Below are positions 17,676 to 26,662 of a stretch of 64,000 bases of DNA, piece after piece. Each line of letters begins with the position of its first letter. The first letter of the stretch is position 1. Source of the stretch: Prevotella sp. GTDB lineage: Bacteria > Bacteroidota > Bacteroidia > Bacteroidales > Bacteroidaceae. The notes beneath the pieces were generated by a model. That model had not been told where the DNA came from. It saw only the letters and a list, made by a program, of their open reading frames with translations, and ran no database searches. The translations under genes were made by a program, and so were the position numbers. Where the stretch lies: positions 1 to 64,000 of the forward strand of contig JAFRPY010000046.1 in NCBI GenBank assembly GCA_017428925.1. The letters are read 5' to 3'.

Positions 17676-18449
17676 ATGTTCGCATTTGGAATAAAGGATA
17701 TCATCGACATTGTCCTCGTGGCCTTGATGCTCTACTACATCTACAGGCTCATGAAGGAATCCCGTTCACTGAATGTCTTCATCGGCATCATGGTGTTCAT
17801 CGTCATGTGGCTGTTTGTGTCGCAGATTCTGGAAATGAAGCTTCTGGGCAGCATCATGGACAAATTGGTCAGTGTGGGTGTGCTTGCGCTGATTGTGCTT
17901 TTCCAGGAAGAGATTCGCAAGTTTCTTTACAACCTTGGTGCCAACCGGCGCATGAGGAGCCTGATGAAGTTTTTTTCGGTTAGCGGGCACCGCAAGGAGA
18001 AGGTCGAGAAAGAGAACATCATGCCCATCGTGATGGCCTGCATGAGCATGGGCAAGCACAAGGTGGGCGCGCTTATCGTGATTGAGCGCAATGATCCTTT
18101 GGACGACATTGTGGCTACCGGCGATGTCATCGATGCCAGCATCAACCAGCGGCTCATCGAGAATATCTTCTTCAAGAACTCGCCCCTGCACGACGGCGCC
18201 ATGATTATCTCGAAGAAGCGCATACGAGCGGCGGGCTGCATACTGCCCGTAAGCCACGACGTCGACATTCCCAAGGAGCTTGGACTCCGTCACCGGGCTG
18301 CCATGGGCATCTCGCAGGAGAGTGATGCCATTGCCATCATCGTCTCCGAGGAGACAGGCCGAATCTCTGTGGCCATCACAGGGGAATTCAAACTCAGACT
18401 GTCGGCAGAGCAGTTGGAGAGCATCCTGACGCAAGAATTGTCAAGTTAA
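17676..18449 (+). CDS. cdaA: Membrane diadenylate cyclase
   Basis: It makes cyclic di-AMP from two ATP. Three hydrophobic N-terminal helices (about 7-80) precede the DAC domain with DGA at residues 173-175 and RHR at 205-207, both needed for catalysis. At 257 residues it matches CdaA/DacA. Here it follows folP, where Firmicutes usually place the regulator gene cdaR and glmM; neither is seen nearby. c-di-AMP normally controls osmolyte transport and wall homeostasis; its targets in this organism are not visible here. Confidence 0.95.
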   Translation: MFAFGIKDIIDIVLVALMLYYIYRLMKESRSLNVFIGIMVFIVMWLFVSQILEMKLLGSIMDKLVSVGVLALIVLFQEEIRKFLYNLGANRRMRSLMKFFSVSGHRKEKVEKENIMPIVMACMSMGKHKVGALIVIERNDPLDDIVATGDVIDASINQRLIENIFFKNSPLHDGAMIISKKRIRAAGCILPVSHDVDIPKELGLRHRAAMGISQESDAIAIIVSEETGRISVAITGEFKLRLSAEQLESILTQELSS

Positions 18450-18507
18450 AAAAAGATAATTCAGCGAATTAACTCTTGCCTAATCCCGTAAAGTCGCACT
18501 TTTTTAT

Positions 18508-18515
18508 TAATTTTG
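18508..18515 (+). promoter_or_regulatory. -7 element upstream of pta
   Basis: TAATTTTG lies 44 bases before the pta start. No well-spaced TTTG is found. Confidence 0.45.
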
Positions 18516-18559
18516 CGAACTAAACAATTCAAAACAATATATTCAAAAAACAGCTAACT

Positions 18560-19570
18560 ATGGATTTATTAAGTCAAATCGTTGCGCGTGCCAAGGCAAA
18601 CAAGCAGCGCATCGTGCTCCCCGAAGCTGAGGAGGAGCGCACTCTTCGTGCTGCCGACCGTGTGCTGGCAGACGACATTGCCGACCTGATTCTCATCGGT
18701 AATCCCGACAAAGTGCATGCACTTGCCAAGGAATGCGGCCTTACCAACATCGACAAGGCCACGCTTATCGACCCCGAGAATTGCGACCGCAGTGAGGAAT
18801 ATGCCGAGAAACTTGCCGAGCTGCGCAAGAAGAAGGGCATGACCATCGAGCAAGCCCGCGAACTGGTGAAGAACCCGCTCTATCTGGGTTGTATGATTAT
18901 CAAGACCGAGGGTGCCGACGGACAGATTTCCGGAGCTCTTTCCACGACAGGCGAAACCCTTCGTCCTGCCCTGCAGATTATCAAGTGTGCCCCGGGAATC
19001 ACTTGTGTGAGCGGCGGAATGTTGCTTATCACCAAGCAGCCCCAGTTCGGTGAAAACGGCGTGCTCGTGGTTGGTGACGTGGCCGTAACACCGATGCCCG
19101 ATGCCGCCCAGCTCTCTCAGATTGCCGTCTGCACGGCTCAGACCGCCAAAAGCGTGGCCGGATTCGCCGATCCGCGTGTTGCCATGCTGAGTTTCTCTAC
19201 GAAGGGAAGTGCTTCTCATGAAGTGGTGGACAAAGTTGTCGAGGCCACCAAATTGGCAAAGGAACTTGATCCCGCCCTGAAGATTGACGGCGAACTGCAG
19301 GCTGATGCCGCCCTTGTTCCCGCAGTGGGCAAGAAAAAGGCTCCCGGCAGTGACATTGCCGGCAACGCCAATGTCCTTGTCTTCCCCTGCCTCGAAGTTG
19401 GAAACATCGCCTATAAGTTGGTTCAGCGCTTGGGTGACGCCATCGCCATCGGCCCAATCCTTCAGGGTATTGCCCGTCCGGTGAACGACCTCTCCCGTGG
19501 TTGCTCCGTAGACGACATCTACTACATGGTAGCCATCACCGCCTGCCAGGCAATGGATGCTAAGAAGTGA
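18560..19570 (+). CDS. pta: Phosphate acetyltransferase
   Basis: It interconverts acetyl-CoA and acetyl phosphate; with acetate kinase it yields ATP from acetyl-CoA. The 336 residues match the short Pta form: RIVLPEAEEERTLRAADRVL at the N-terminus, GCMIIKTEGADGQISGA, SFSTKGSA, ELQADAALVP and FPCLEVGNIAYKLVQR near the end. The usual partner ackA lies 510 bases downstream but is separated by a four-helix-bundle gene and repeat-like sequence. Confidence 0.97.
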   Translation: MDLLSQIVARAKANKQRIVLPEAEEERTLRAADRVLADDIADLILIGNPDKVHALAKECGLTNIDKATLIDPENCDRSEEYAEKLAELRKKKGMTIEQARELVKNPLYLGCMIIKTEGADGQISGALSTTGETLRPALQIIKCAPGITCVSGGMLLITKQPQFGENGVLVVGDVAVTPMPDAAQLSQIAVCTAQTAKSVAGFADPRVAMLSFSTKGSASHEVVDKVVEATKLAKELDPALKIDGELQADAALVPAVGKKKAPGSDIAGNANVLVFPCLEVGNIAYKLVQRLGDAIAIGPILQGIARPVNDLSRGCSVDDIYYMVAITACQAMDAKK

Positions 19571-19646
19571 AGTACGAGGTAGGAAGTAGGATTTACGAAG
19601 TTTTGCGCAAGCGCAAGGAAGAAGTATAAAGGATGATGATAAAAGT

Positions 19647-20006
19647 ATGAGTGATTTTGGCAATATCATGCTGGATAAGTGTCTGAATTTTGCCGTTAGA
19701 GTGGTTAATCTCTGTGATTTCCTGAATAAAGAGATAAAAGAATTCAAGATAGCCGACCAGCTGTATCGTAGTGGTACAAGTATAGGGGCAAACTATAGCG
19801 AAGCCCAGTGTGCCATTAGCCGAAATGACTTTTTGGCAAAAGTCTACATCTCGCTAAAGGAGTGTAACGAATCGTTATTCTGGCTTCAGTTACTGCGTAG
19901 GACAAATAAAATAAACAAAGAACAATTTGAATCCATTTATAGTGATTGCGAAGAGCTGAAACGTATGCTTACTTCTATCACTAAGACAACTCGTAGTAAT
20001 ACTTAG
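19647..20006 (+). CDS. Four-helix-bundle protein (S23/IVP-like) inserted between pta and ackA
   Basis: A 119-residue protein of the S23 ribosomal intervening-sequence/Avd-like four-helix-bundle family: RVVNLCDFL, FKIADQLYRSGTSIGANYSEAQ and KVYISLKECNESLFWLQLL. These small basic bundles can bind nucleic acid, but most stand-alone copies have no known role. No diversity-generating reverse transcriptase or template repeat is seen nearby. The gene is flanked by degenerate repeat-like tracts (19571-19646, including a TTGCGC-AA-GCGCAA palindrome, and 20007-20078), so it looks like an inserted cassette splitting the pta-ackA operon. Confidence 0.85.
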   Translation: MSDFGNIMLDKCLNFAVRVVNLCDFLNKEIKEFKIADQLYRSGTSIGANYSEAQCAISRNDFLAKVYISLKECNESLFWLQLLRRTNKINKEQFESIYSDCEELKRMLTSITKTTRSNT

Positions 20007-20079
20007 TAAATATCACTTCCTACATCAACCTTGCGTAGCAACACATCGTAATTCAAAAATCAAAATTCGTAATTATAAA

Positions 20080-21273
20080 ATGAAAATTTTAGTTCTTAAC
20101 TGTGGTAGCTCTTCCATTAAGTACGCATTGTACAATATGGACGACAAGAGTGTGATGACATCGGGCGGTGCTGAGCGCGTGGGACTCGATGGCGCATTCG
20201 TGAAAGTGAAACTCGCCAACGGCGAGAAACGGCAGATTATGCACGACATTCCCGAGCATACCGAGGGTGTGAAGTTCATATTCTCGCTGCTCACCGATCC
20301 CGAGATTGGAGTCATCAAGAGTCTCGACGAGATTGATGCCGTAGGTCACCGCATGGTGCATGGCGGAGAGAAGTTCAACAAGTCGGTGATTCTTACCGAC
20401 GAGGTGCTCAAAGCCTTCGAGGAGTGTTCAGATTTGGCTCCGCTTCATAATCCCGCCAACCTGAAGGGTGTGAATGCCGTGAAGGAACTGATGCCCGGAT
20501 TGCCCCAGGTGGGTGTCTTCGACACTGCTTTCCATCAGACCATGCCGCCAAAGGCATTCATGTATGCCATTCCCTACGAACTCTACGAGAAGTACGGCAT
20601 CCGCCGCTACGGTTTCCATGGCACCAGCCACCGCTATGTGTCTGCCCGTGCTTGTGAGTTCCTCGGCATTCCTTCTGAAGGCACCAAGATGGTGACCTGT
20701 CATGTGGGCAATGGTGGTTCTATCGCTGCTGTGAAGGATGGCAAGTGCATCGATACATCGATGGGTCTCACTCCGCTGGAAGGACTGGTGATGGGAACCC
20801 GTGCCGGTGATATTGATGGCGGTGCCGTGACCTTTATTGAGAAGAAACTCGGACTTGATGCCGACGGCATGTCAAACCTGCTCAACAAGAAGAGCGGTGT
20901 GGCCGGTCTTACGGGCGGTTCCAGTGACATGCGCGATGTGGAGAGTGCTGCAAAGTCGGGTGATGAGCGGGCAAAGTTGGCTCAGGACATGTATTTCTAT
21001 CGTATTAAGAAGTACATCGGTGCATACGCTGCCGCTATGGGCGGACTCGATGTTGTGGTCTTCACCGCCGGTGTCGGTGAGAACCAGACGAGCATGCGTT
21101 CCGAGGTTTGCAAGGACATGGAGTTCCTGGGCATCAAGTTCGATGAGTCGAAGAACAATATCCGCGGCGAAGAGGCCGTTATCTCGGCCGACGACTCTCG
21201 CGTGAAGGTTGTGGTCATTCCCACCGACGAGGAGCTGATGATTGCCACCGACACCATGAACCTGCTGAAATAA
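20080..21273 (+). CDS. ackA: Acetate kinase
   Basis: It converts acetyl phosphate and ADP to acetate and ATP. The 397 residues begin with MKILVLNCGSSSIKYAL and contain VGHRMVHGG, FDTAFHQTMP, RRYGFHGTSHRYV, CHVGNGGSIAAV, MGTRAGDIDGG and FTAGVGENQ, all diagnostic of ASKHA-fold acetate kinase. Full length and intact. Together with pta it marks an acetate-producing fermenter. Confidence 0.98.
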   Translation: MKILVLNCGSSSIKYALYNMDDKSVMTSGGAERVGLDGAFVKVKLANGEKRQIMHDIPEHTEGVKFIFSLLTDPEIGVIKSLDEIDAVGHRMVHGGEKFNKSVILTDEVLKAFEECSDLAPLHNPANLKGVNAVKELMPGLPQVGVFDTAFHQTMPPKAFMYAIPYELYEKYGIRRYGFHGTSHRYVSARACEFLGIPSEGTKMVTCHVGNGGSIAAVKDGKCIDTSMGLTPLEGLVMGTRAGDIDGGAVTFIEKKLGLDADGMSNLLNKKSGVAGLTGGSSDMRDVESAAKSGDERAKLAQDMYFYRIKKYIGAYAAAMGGLDVVVFTAGVGENQTSMRSEVCKDMEFLGIKFDESKNNIRGEEAVISADDSRVKVVVIPTDEELMIATDTMNLLK

Positions 21274-21333
21274 TTCTCCAGGAAATCTCTGAAGACATCT
21301 CTGAATGGAAGGGGCTTCAGCCATGTAACGAAC

Positions 21334-21372
21334 AATGTTCACCAGTTGGTGTTACACCAGTTGGTGAACATT
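21334..21372. promoter_or_regulatory. Large palindrome made of two CACCANNTGGTG operators
   Basis: AATGTTCACCAGTTGGTG (21334-21351) and its inverted copy CACCAGTTGGTGAACATT (21355-21372) flank a TTA spacer. Each half contains the smaller palindrome CACCA-GT-TGGTG. It could bind a regulator or act as a recombination or terminator structure after ackA. Confidence 0.7.
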
Positions 21373-21423
21373 TTATTTTGATAGTTAACCGCCTTTAAAC
21401 AAAGGGTTTTGTTAAATTACCAT

Positions 21424-21447
21424 AATGTTCACCACTTGGTGTACATT
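21424..21447. promoter_or_regulatory. Third CACCANNTGGTG operator, abutting the ATPase promoter
   Basis: AATGTTCACC-AC-TTGGTGTACATT repeats the motif of the upstream palindrome. It ends four bases before the -33 box of the ATPase gene, a position suitable for regulation. Confidence 0.65.
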
Positions 21448-21451
21448 AATC

Positions 21452-21482
21452 TTTGGCAAGTCGATTTTTATCACTATTTTTG
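21452..21482 (+). promoter_or_regulatory. Promoter of the AAA ATPase gene
   Basis: TTTG (21452-21455), 19 bp, TATTTTTG (21475-21482). The start codon is 32 bases downstream. Confidence 0.7.
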
Positions 21483-21514
21483 CATTCGTAACAGAAAACA
21501 TAATAACGGATGCT

Positions 21515-22639
21515 ATGACAAGTCCTTTTGTCTATGGAATGTCGGTTGAAGGAGAGAACTTCACCGACCGCGAGCATGAAACCAAGCGTCTTGTGCTGAA
21601 TTTTGAGCATGGGGTCAACTCTATACTCATTTCTCCACGTCGCATGGGCAAGACATCGTTAGTGAAGAAAGCGGCCAGTATGATTAATAATCCTGGCATC
21701 AAAGTTGTTTATGTGGACATCTACAAATGTCGCACGGAATACGATTTTTATGAGAAATATGCCTCTGCAGTCATTAGTTCCACCGCGACAAAGGTGGAAA
21801 AGATGATAGAAACGGCTAAGGAGTTCCTGACGAGCATCACCCCGTCAATTTCTTACAGTCCAGAACCAAATACCGATTTCTCGCTTTCTTTAGGCATCAC
21901 TCCCAAAGCCAACTCACCAGAGGAAATACTTAATCTGCCTGAACGAATTGCCCAAAAACGCGGCATTCGAATGGTGATATGCATTGATGAGTTTCAGCAG
22001 ATTGGCGAAATGCCCCAATCATTGACGGTTCAGAAAACAATCCGCAGTGTTTGGCAGCACCACCGGAATACATCATACTGTCTGTTCGGCAGTAAACAGC
22101 ATCTTATGTCTCAGCTGTTTTATAGCCGGAAGATGCCGTTCTATCAATTTGGCGACATGTTCTTCCTAAAAAGAATACCCACCGAAAAATGGGTTCCTTT
22201 CATTGTAAGCCGTTTCCAACAGGCTGGCAAAAAGATTTCCGAAGAATTGGCCGAGCAGATTTGTACCACTGTAGAAAATTACTCCGCCTACGTTCAGCAA
22301 CTCGCTTGGAACGTAATGGTGGTTTCTGGCAAAGAAGTAAATGCTCAAGATGTTGTGTCAGGCGTTCAGGCTACGTTAGACCAGGTCGTTCCATTGTTCA
22401 TCGAGCAAACTGCACCTCTTTCCACCTATCAACTTAATTTTATCAGAGCTATTTGTCATGGGTTCCATGATGATTTTGGCAAGGCCGAAGTGACCAATAA
22501 GTATAATCTTGGTACGAGGTCGAATCTCCCAAAGCTGAAGAAAGCACTAATTGAACGTGAAATAATAGAAATCACAGAAACAGGATGCTATATAGCCGAT
22601 CCACTCTTCAAATTGTGGTTCAGTCGCAAAATGATGTAA
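21515..22639 (+). CDS. AAA-family ATPase of the ATPase_2 type
   Basis: A 374-residue P-loop ATPase started at ATG 21515, downstream of the promoter. The N-terminus (FVYGMSVEGENFTDRE) is typical. Walker A is SPRRMGKTSL (about residues 44-53) and Walker B is MVICIDEFQQIGE (about 154-166). A sensor segment with FGSKQHLM follows, and the C-terminus is a winged-helix-like region ending in ADPLFKLWFSRK. The family is common and multi-copy in Bacteroidales with unclear function; a related, broken copy lies at 26.7-27.5 kb. Three palindromic operators precede it. Confidence 0.88.
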   Translation: MTSPFVYGMSVEGENFTDREHETKRLVLNFEHGVNSILISPRRMGKTSLVKKAASMINNPGIKVVYVDIYKCRTEYDFYEKYASAVISSTATKVEKMIETAKEFLTSITPSISYSPEPNTDFSLSLGITPKANSPEEILNLPERIAQKRGIRMVICIDEFQQIGEMPQSLTVQKTIRSVWQHHRNTSYCLFGSKQHLMSQLFYSRKMPFYQFGDMFFLKRIPTEKWVPFIVSRFQQAGKKISEELAEQICTTVENYSAYVQQLAWNVMVVSGKEVNAQDVVSGVQATLDQVVPLFIEQTAPLSTYQLNFIRAICHGFHDDFGKAEVTNKYNLGTRSNLPKLKKALIEREIIEITETGCYIADPLFKLWFSRKMM

Positions 22640-22654
22640 CGAGAACTGTAACTA

Positions 22655-23525
22655 ATGAACGAAATCAATACTCAGGAAGAGGCTCTAAGCCGTTTGCTCA
22701 GACGAGTAGAAGAAAAGGTAGGCAGGGAGATGAAGACCCCAAAGGACTTCGAATTCCTGTCCGCTCAAATCTTTGAGCAGACGCGTAGAACCATTAGCGT
22801 CTCTACGCTGAAGCGCGTCTGGGGGTATATAGATTCTTACAGGTCCATTCGAGAGTCAACCCTCGACCTGTTAGCGCAGTTCGCCAGCTACGATAACTAT
22901 CAGCACTTCTGTCAGCAAACGCAGTCTCAACAGGCTGTTTTTACCCCCCCCCCCGTAAAAATATTTACACAGTCGCGTTGTTTTCAGTCTTTTTCTTGCC
23001 CTTGTTGTCGGTTTCGTCATTCTACATACCTTCAAGACGTGGAGAACACCCTTCGGCAGCCGCGCCATTTTGAAAAGCGGACAAACCTTTGCTTCCTACG
23101 ACGAGTTCCTTTCGTTGTTCAACATTCATGCCACCGACTGCCAATATTTCCAGCCAGTGCCCAATTGTTCGGTGTCATACGTATGGACCCCACAATACCA
23201 ACACCCCATTTTCCATAACGAAGGCAACCCCGACAGCCTGATGCCCACCATCACCGAATACCTGTCGTTCAAGCCTCTTGACGACAGTCCCGAATCGAGA
23301 AAACTGTTGCGCGAGAAAAACCGTAAGTGGTATCTCACCGCCATCCGCAACAATCAGGTTCGCGTCGTATTCATGAAAAACCTCCCCGGCGACACTTGTT
23401 TCACTTTCACCGGCATCTATTGCGTCTCCTACTCCCTCTCCGACACCACCAAAGTGGTCTGGATGCGCATGAGTCAGGAGTGCGACCTCAACCACCTCGA
23501 AATTCTCGACCGTCTCCGCAATTGA
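22655..23525 (+). pseudogene. Frameshifted DNA-binding/membrane protein gene with a C11 tract
   Basis: The first part (from 22655) encodes about 95 residues with a helix-turn-helix-like block (ISVSTLKRVWGYID), then reads into a C11 run (22944-22954). The second part is in another frame: a transmembrane helix (VVFSLFLALVVGFVILHTF, coded around 22974-23030) and an extracytoplasmic domain ending at 23525. One missing base in the A5 run after the C tract (22957-22961) would join both into a single protein. Changing the C run alone would meet TAA at 22956. So this is a pseudogene, a sequencing error, or a +1 recoding site; the first two are likelier. Confidence 0.7.
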
Positions 23526-23809
23526 TGTAAGCGAAAAAGCTGTAAGTCGTAATTACGTAAATTACGAAAATTTCTTTCCTTTTCCAAGATTCTTTTTTGA
23601 TGTTATTTTGTTTCTGGAGGATTTCGGGATTCGTCGATGAAATGGGCGATTTCTGCCTATTCCCGAAAAAGAGCCAAAAGAAATTTGGGCTGTCCGCACT
23701 ATTTTCCTATTTTTGTAAGCAAATAAAAAATCGGATCACAATGGAGCGACTTTCAAAAAAAAGCTTATCTTGGTTCTGATTCCATCTTTTTTGAGGTTGA
23801 ATGCCTTGA

Positions 23810-24751
23810 TTATTTGCTCGGGATTGCTCCTTTTTCCTTTCTATGAATATCGTTATTCAATAGTTTTGAGAATTTCTCTGCCCCGATGTCTGATAGATGG
23901 TTGCTGTCATAGAAATCGTCAGCAACAAAGCGTTTATCCTTCATGTAATCGTAGTATAGCAAATTGTATTCTTTACGGAAACTGTCGGTAAGTTCGTGCA
24001 TCTTCGAAAACTGTCTTTGGTCTAGGTTGTCGTAATATGAATGCCAGCATGGGGTAGTTATCAATACTAATTGAATAATGTTTTTCTTACAGAAATCCGC
24101 AATGTCCTTCAGCGTGCTATAATTCCTGTTGATGTAGTTCCATGTCTTTGCGGTATGCCTCTTTACTGCTGCTTCTGCTTCAGTTCCGTTTTCCCATTCC
24201 GTCATGTTTTTCTTAGACAATTTATAGTATGTGCCCCATCCGTATTCATCATAGTCGGGTTTGTCATCCTCCTGTATTATCTTTCTTATTTTCATTTTAG
24301 CGGTACCAAAGTTAGTAAGTTCAAAATAATAAGGCAGAGACAGGAGGTACAAGTCGCAGTCCATGTAGATAGTGTAGTATCTGCAGCGATAAGACTCACG
24401 GCTATATTCCATCCCTCTCCCAAACCATGTAGAGAAGGATATGGGCACTATAATGGTTTTGAGATTCTTGTATCTTTTCGCCCAATACTTCAAAAGGAAT
24501 AGGTTTTGTTTGTTGTCCTGACTGACATTTGCAAGGCTGAACGCATTCCCCCCAAGGAATTCGGGACGTATTCCATAGAAAGTATGAGAACTGCCGAATA
24601 CGAGTGTCTCTACATTGTCGGCGTTCTTCTGCATCCACTCATACTTGTATTTATACGGATTAGAAACCTGTCGGATTCTCAACTCAACAATAACTGCCAT
24701 TGTTGCTAAAGGTATGATAAATATAAAGCAGTACAATAAAAACTTTTTCAT
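23810..24751 (-). CDS. SGNH-fold protein, partner of the MBOAT acyltransferase
   Basis: The 313-residue protein has an N-terminal membrane anchor (FLLYCFIFIIPLATMAVIVELRI). An extracytoplasmic SGNH/DltD-like domain follows, with GSSHTFYG (about 53-60) carrying the nucleophilic Ser. The C-terminal FYDSNHLSDIGAEKF carries the Asp-x-x-His pair (D and H of DSNH). Such proteins complete O-acetylation of surface polysaccharides or wall polymers in AlgI/AlgJ, DltB/DltD and PatA/PatB pairs. It lies six bases after the MBOAT gene on the same strand. If the MBOAT gene is dead, this protein may have lost its donor. Confidence 0.82.
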   Translation of the reverse strand: MKKFLLYCFIFIIPLATMAVIVELRIRQVSNPYKYKYEWMQKNADNVETLVFGSSHTFYGIRPEFLGGNAFSLANVSQDNKQNLFLLKYWAKRYKNLKTIIVPISFSTWFGRGMEYSRESYRCRYYTIYMDCDLYLLSLPYYFELTNFGTAKMKIRKIIQEDDKPDYDEYGWGTYYKLSKKNMTEWENGTEAEAAVKRHTAKTWNYINRNYSTLKDIADFCKKNIIQLVLITTPCWHSYYDNLDQRQFSKMHELTDSFRKEYNLLYYDYMKDKRFVADDFYDSNHLSDIGAEKFSKLLNNDIHRKEKGAIPSK

Positions 24752-24757
24752 CGTGAT

Positions 24758-26200
24758 TTAGAATTGAAAGTAAATAAATGTCTGACTTGTTCCGGCATAC
24801 GTTGCCATTGCAATGAAAATGATATAATAGATGCTCCAACGTACGATGCGATAATTGAAAGGTCTGATGTCGGAGAATTGTAGCGCATGTTGCTTGTTTC
24901 GTTGCAGCCATTCAATCAACATTAGTGTCAAGCAAAAGCAGAGGTACTTCTTGCCATGTAGCAAGGTAGCATCGAAGAACTTGTTTGTAAACATTGCTGA
25001 AAGGAAGTCAAAAACCTGTGCCATTGTCTCGGCTCGGAAGATAATCTAACCTATGACAGCAAGGAAGAAGGTTAAGCCGATTTGCGACATTTCCTTTATA
25101 CTGGGCAGTAATTTGCTGTATGCAGCAATGTTCTTGTACTTTGTGTTGATACCGATTATATTATATATAGCGAGCAGTGTGGCATGGAACAGTCCCCAAC
25201 AGATAAACGTCCAGTTGGCTCCATGCCACAAGCCACTGATGCCCCAGACTATGTAAACGTTGCGGATAATCTTCCACTTGTCGCAACGACTGCCGCCTAA
25301 TGGAAAATAAATATAGTCACGAAACCATGTGGTAAGCGATATGTGCCATCTTCTCCAGAACTCTGGTATGCTGCGTGAGAAATAAGGGAAGTTGAAGTTG
25401 CGCATCAGGTTGAACCCAAACAAGCGGGCACAGCCGATGGCAATGTCTGAATAACCTGAGAAATCACAGTAAATCTGGAATGTGAACAGCACACCGAGGA
25501 TAAACAGAGAGACGCATGGTAACTCAGCATAGTTGCCCCAACAGTCATTGACTACCGATGCACAGTTGTCCGCAATGACAAGTTTCTTGAAGAATCCCCA
25601 CAGCATCTGGCGGCATCCGTCAACAGCCTTGGCATAATCGAAAGAGCGTGAACGTTGGAACTGGGGCAACAGATTGGTAGCCCTCTCAATAGGACCTGCA
25701 ACCAACTGTGGGAAGAAACTGATGTAGGCGAAGAATTCTACGATGTCATGTGTGGCTGGCAGTTTCTTCTGATAGACATCAATGGTATAACTTAGAGCTT
25801 GGAAGGTGTAGAAACTGATGCCGACAGGAAGCACGATTTCCAGTGTCACCCAGTCTAGTTTCCATCCGATAGAACTACACAAAGCATCGAGATTCTCCAC
25901 GAAGAAATTGTAGTATTTGAACACTCCGAGGATAGCAAGATTTAGAACGATGTTAGAAGCGCTTGCCAACTTCTGCATTCGTCGCCGTCCCTCATAATGC
26001 TCTATCAGAATACCGCTGCCAAAACTACATAGAGACGTGAATGCTATGAGCATCAGGAAACGCCAGTCCCACCATCCATAGAACACATAGCTTGCAACGA
26101 CAACGAGCAGATTTTGCCATTGCCGGCTGCGAAAGACAAACCAATAGAGCAAGAATACTATCGGTAGGAATATCAGGAACTCGAAAGAATTGAAAAGCAT
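24758..26200 (-). pseudogene. MBOAT O-acyltransferase interrupted by an in-frame TAG
   Basis: The frame begins at 26200 (MLFNSFEFLIFLPIVFLLYW) and spans 480 codons, the normal length for AlgI/DltB-type membrane-bound O-acyltransferases. The catalytic His is in GISGLWHGANWTFICWG near residue 325. After FFLAVIG a TAG (25046-25048) interrupts a frame that resumes perfectly as IIFRAETMAQVFDFLSAMF. Homologues have a Trp (TGG) at this position, so a single G-to-A change explains the stop. The truncated product keeps the active site but loses the last two or three membrane helices. Loss of function is likely unless TAG is suppressed. Confidence 0.85.
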
Positions 26201-26214
26201 ATAGCCTATTCTGT

Positions 26215-26615
26215 CATTTGTAATAAATCCGCAGAATACCCCAGAACGGACAGAATCACCTTGTAAATATCACATACATATATTAAAAGCGGGGTATCTT
26301 GCTCCTGCCCGTTCGCTATTCGAGGCCTACCACAGCCTTAGTTGTGAACAGACAGAGTGACACCCACGCCGTTGGTATATAAGAAACGTCCCGTAAAAGC
26401 GTGCTTGAGGCTCAAGAGCCCAGGCACGCCAAACGGGATAGTATATACCTACCCGCAGCACCATCCTCTGCAATGTCCTTGACAACTAATTCGAGTTGTG
26501 GTAGTTTCAAATAGCCAAAAACAAAGCGTCAGCGACGCATTTCAATAATGTAGTGCTCCCTCCAGATAGCCACTCCAACACTCTTAATAGTTTGGCTCGG
26601 CGTGAATGAGCGGTG
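26215..26615 (-). ncRNA. Long structured leader or ncRNA upstream of the MBOAT gene
   Basis: No gene is seen in this 460-base gap. On the minus strand a -7-like TAACTTTG (complement 26616-26623) precedes it. The most striking structure is a long nested stem between about 26372 and 26455. It has GGTATATA/TATATACC outside, TCCCGT/ACGGGA in the middle and GCGTGC/GCACGC inside. A second stem is GCGTCAGCGACGC near 26530. It may be a stand-alone RNA or the leader of the MBOAT-SGNH operon. The identity was not recognised. Confidence 0.5.
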
Positions 26616-26662
26616 CAAAGTTACGAAATTAATCCGAAAAATAATAGTTATTGCAGAAAAAA

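Noticed and set aside
18569-19747. A 392-codon open frame on the minus strand opposite pta
   Set aside because: It mirrors the codon pattern of pta, has no recognisable domain or promoter, and pta is certain.
19647-20006. Avd accessory protein of a diversity-generating retroelement
   Set aside because: No reverse transcriptase or template/variable repeat pair is visible; the gene is only of the same broad fold family.
22944-22954. Simple phase variation by the C11 tract alone
   Set aside because: Shorter or longer C runs either meet TAA at 22956 or give a frame that lacks the membrane segment, so the C run by itself cannot switch the protein on.
23526-23809. Small frames between the frameshifted gene and the SGNH gene
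   Set aside because: They lack ribosome-binding context, domains and conserved features; I see only AT-rich degenerate repeat-like sequence.
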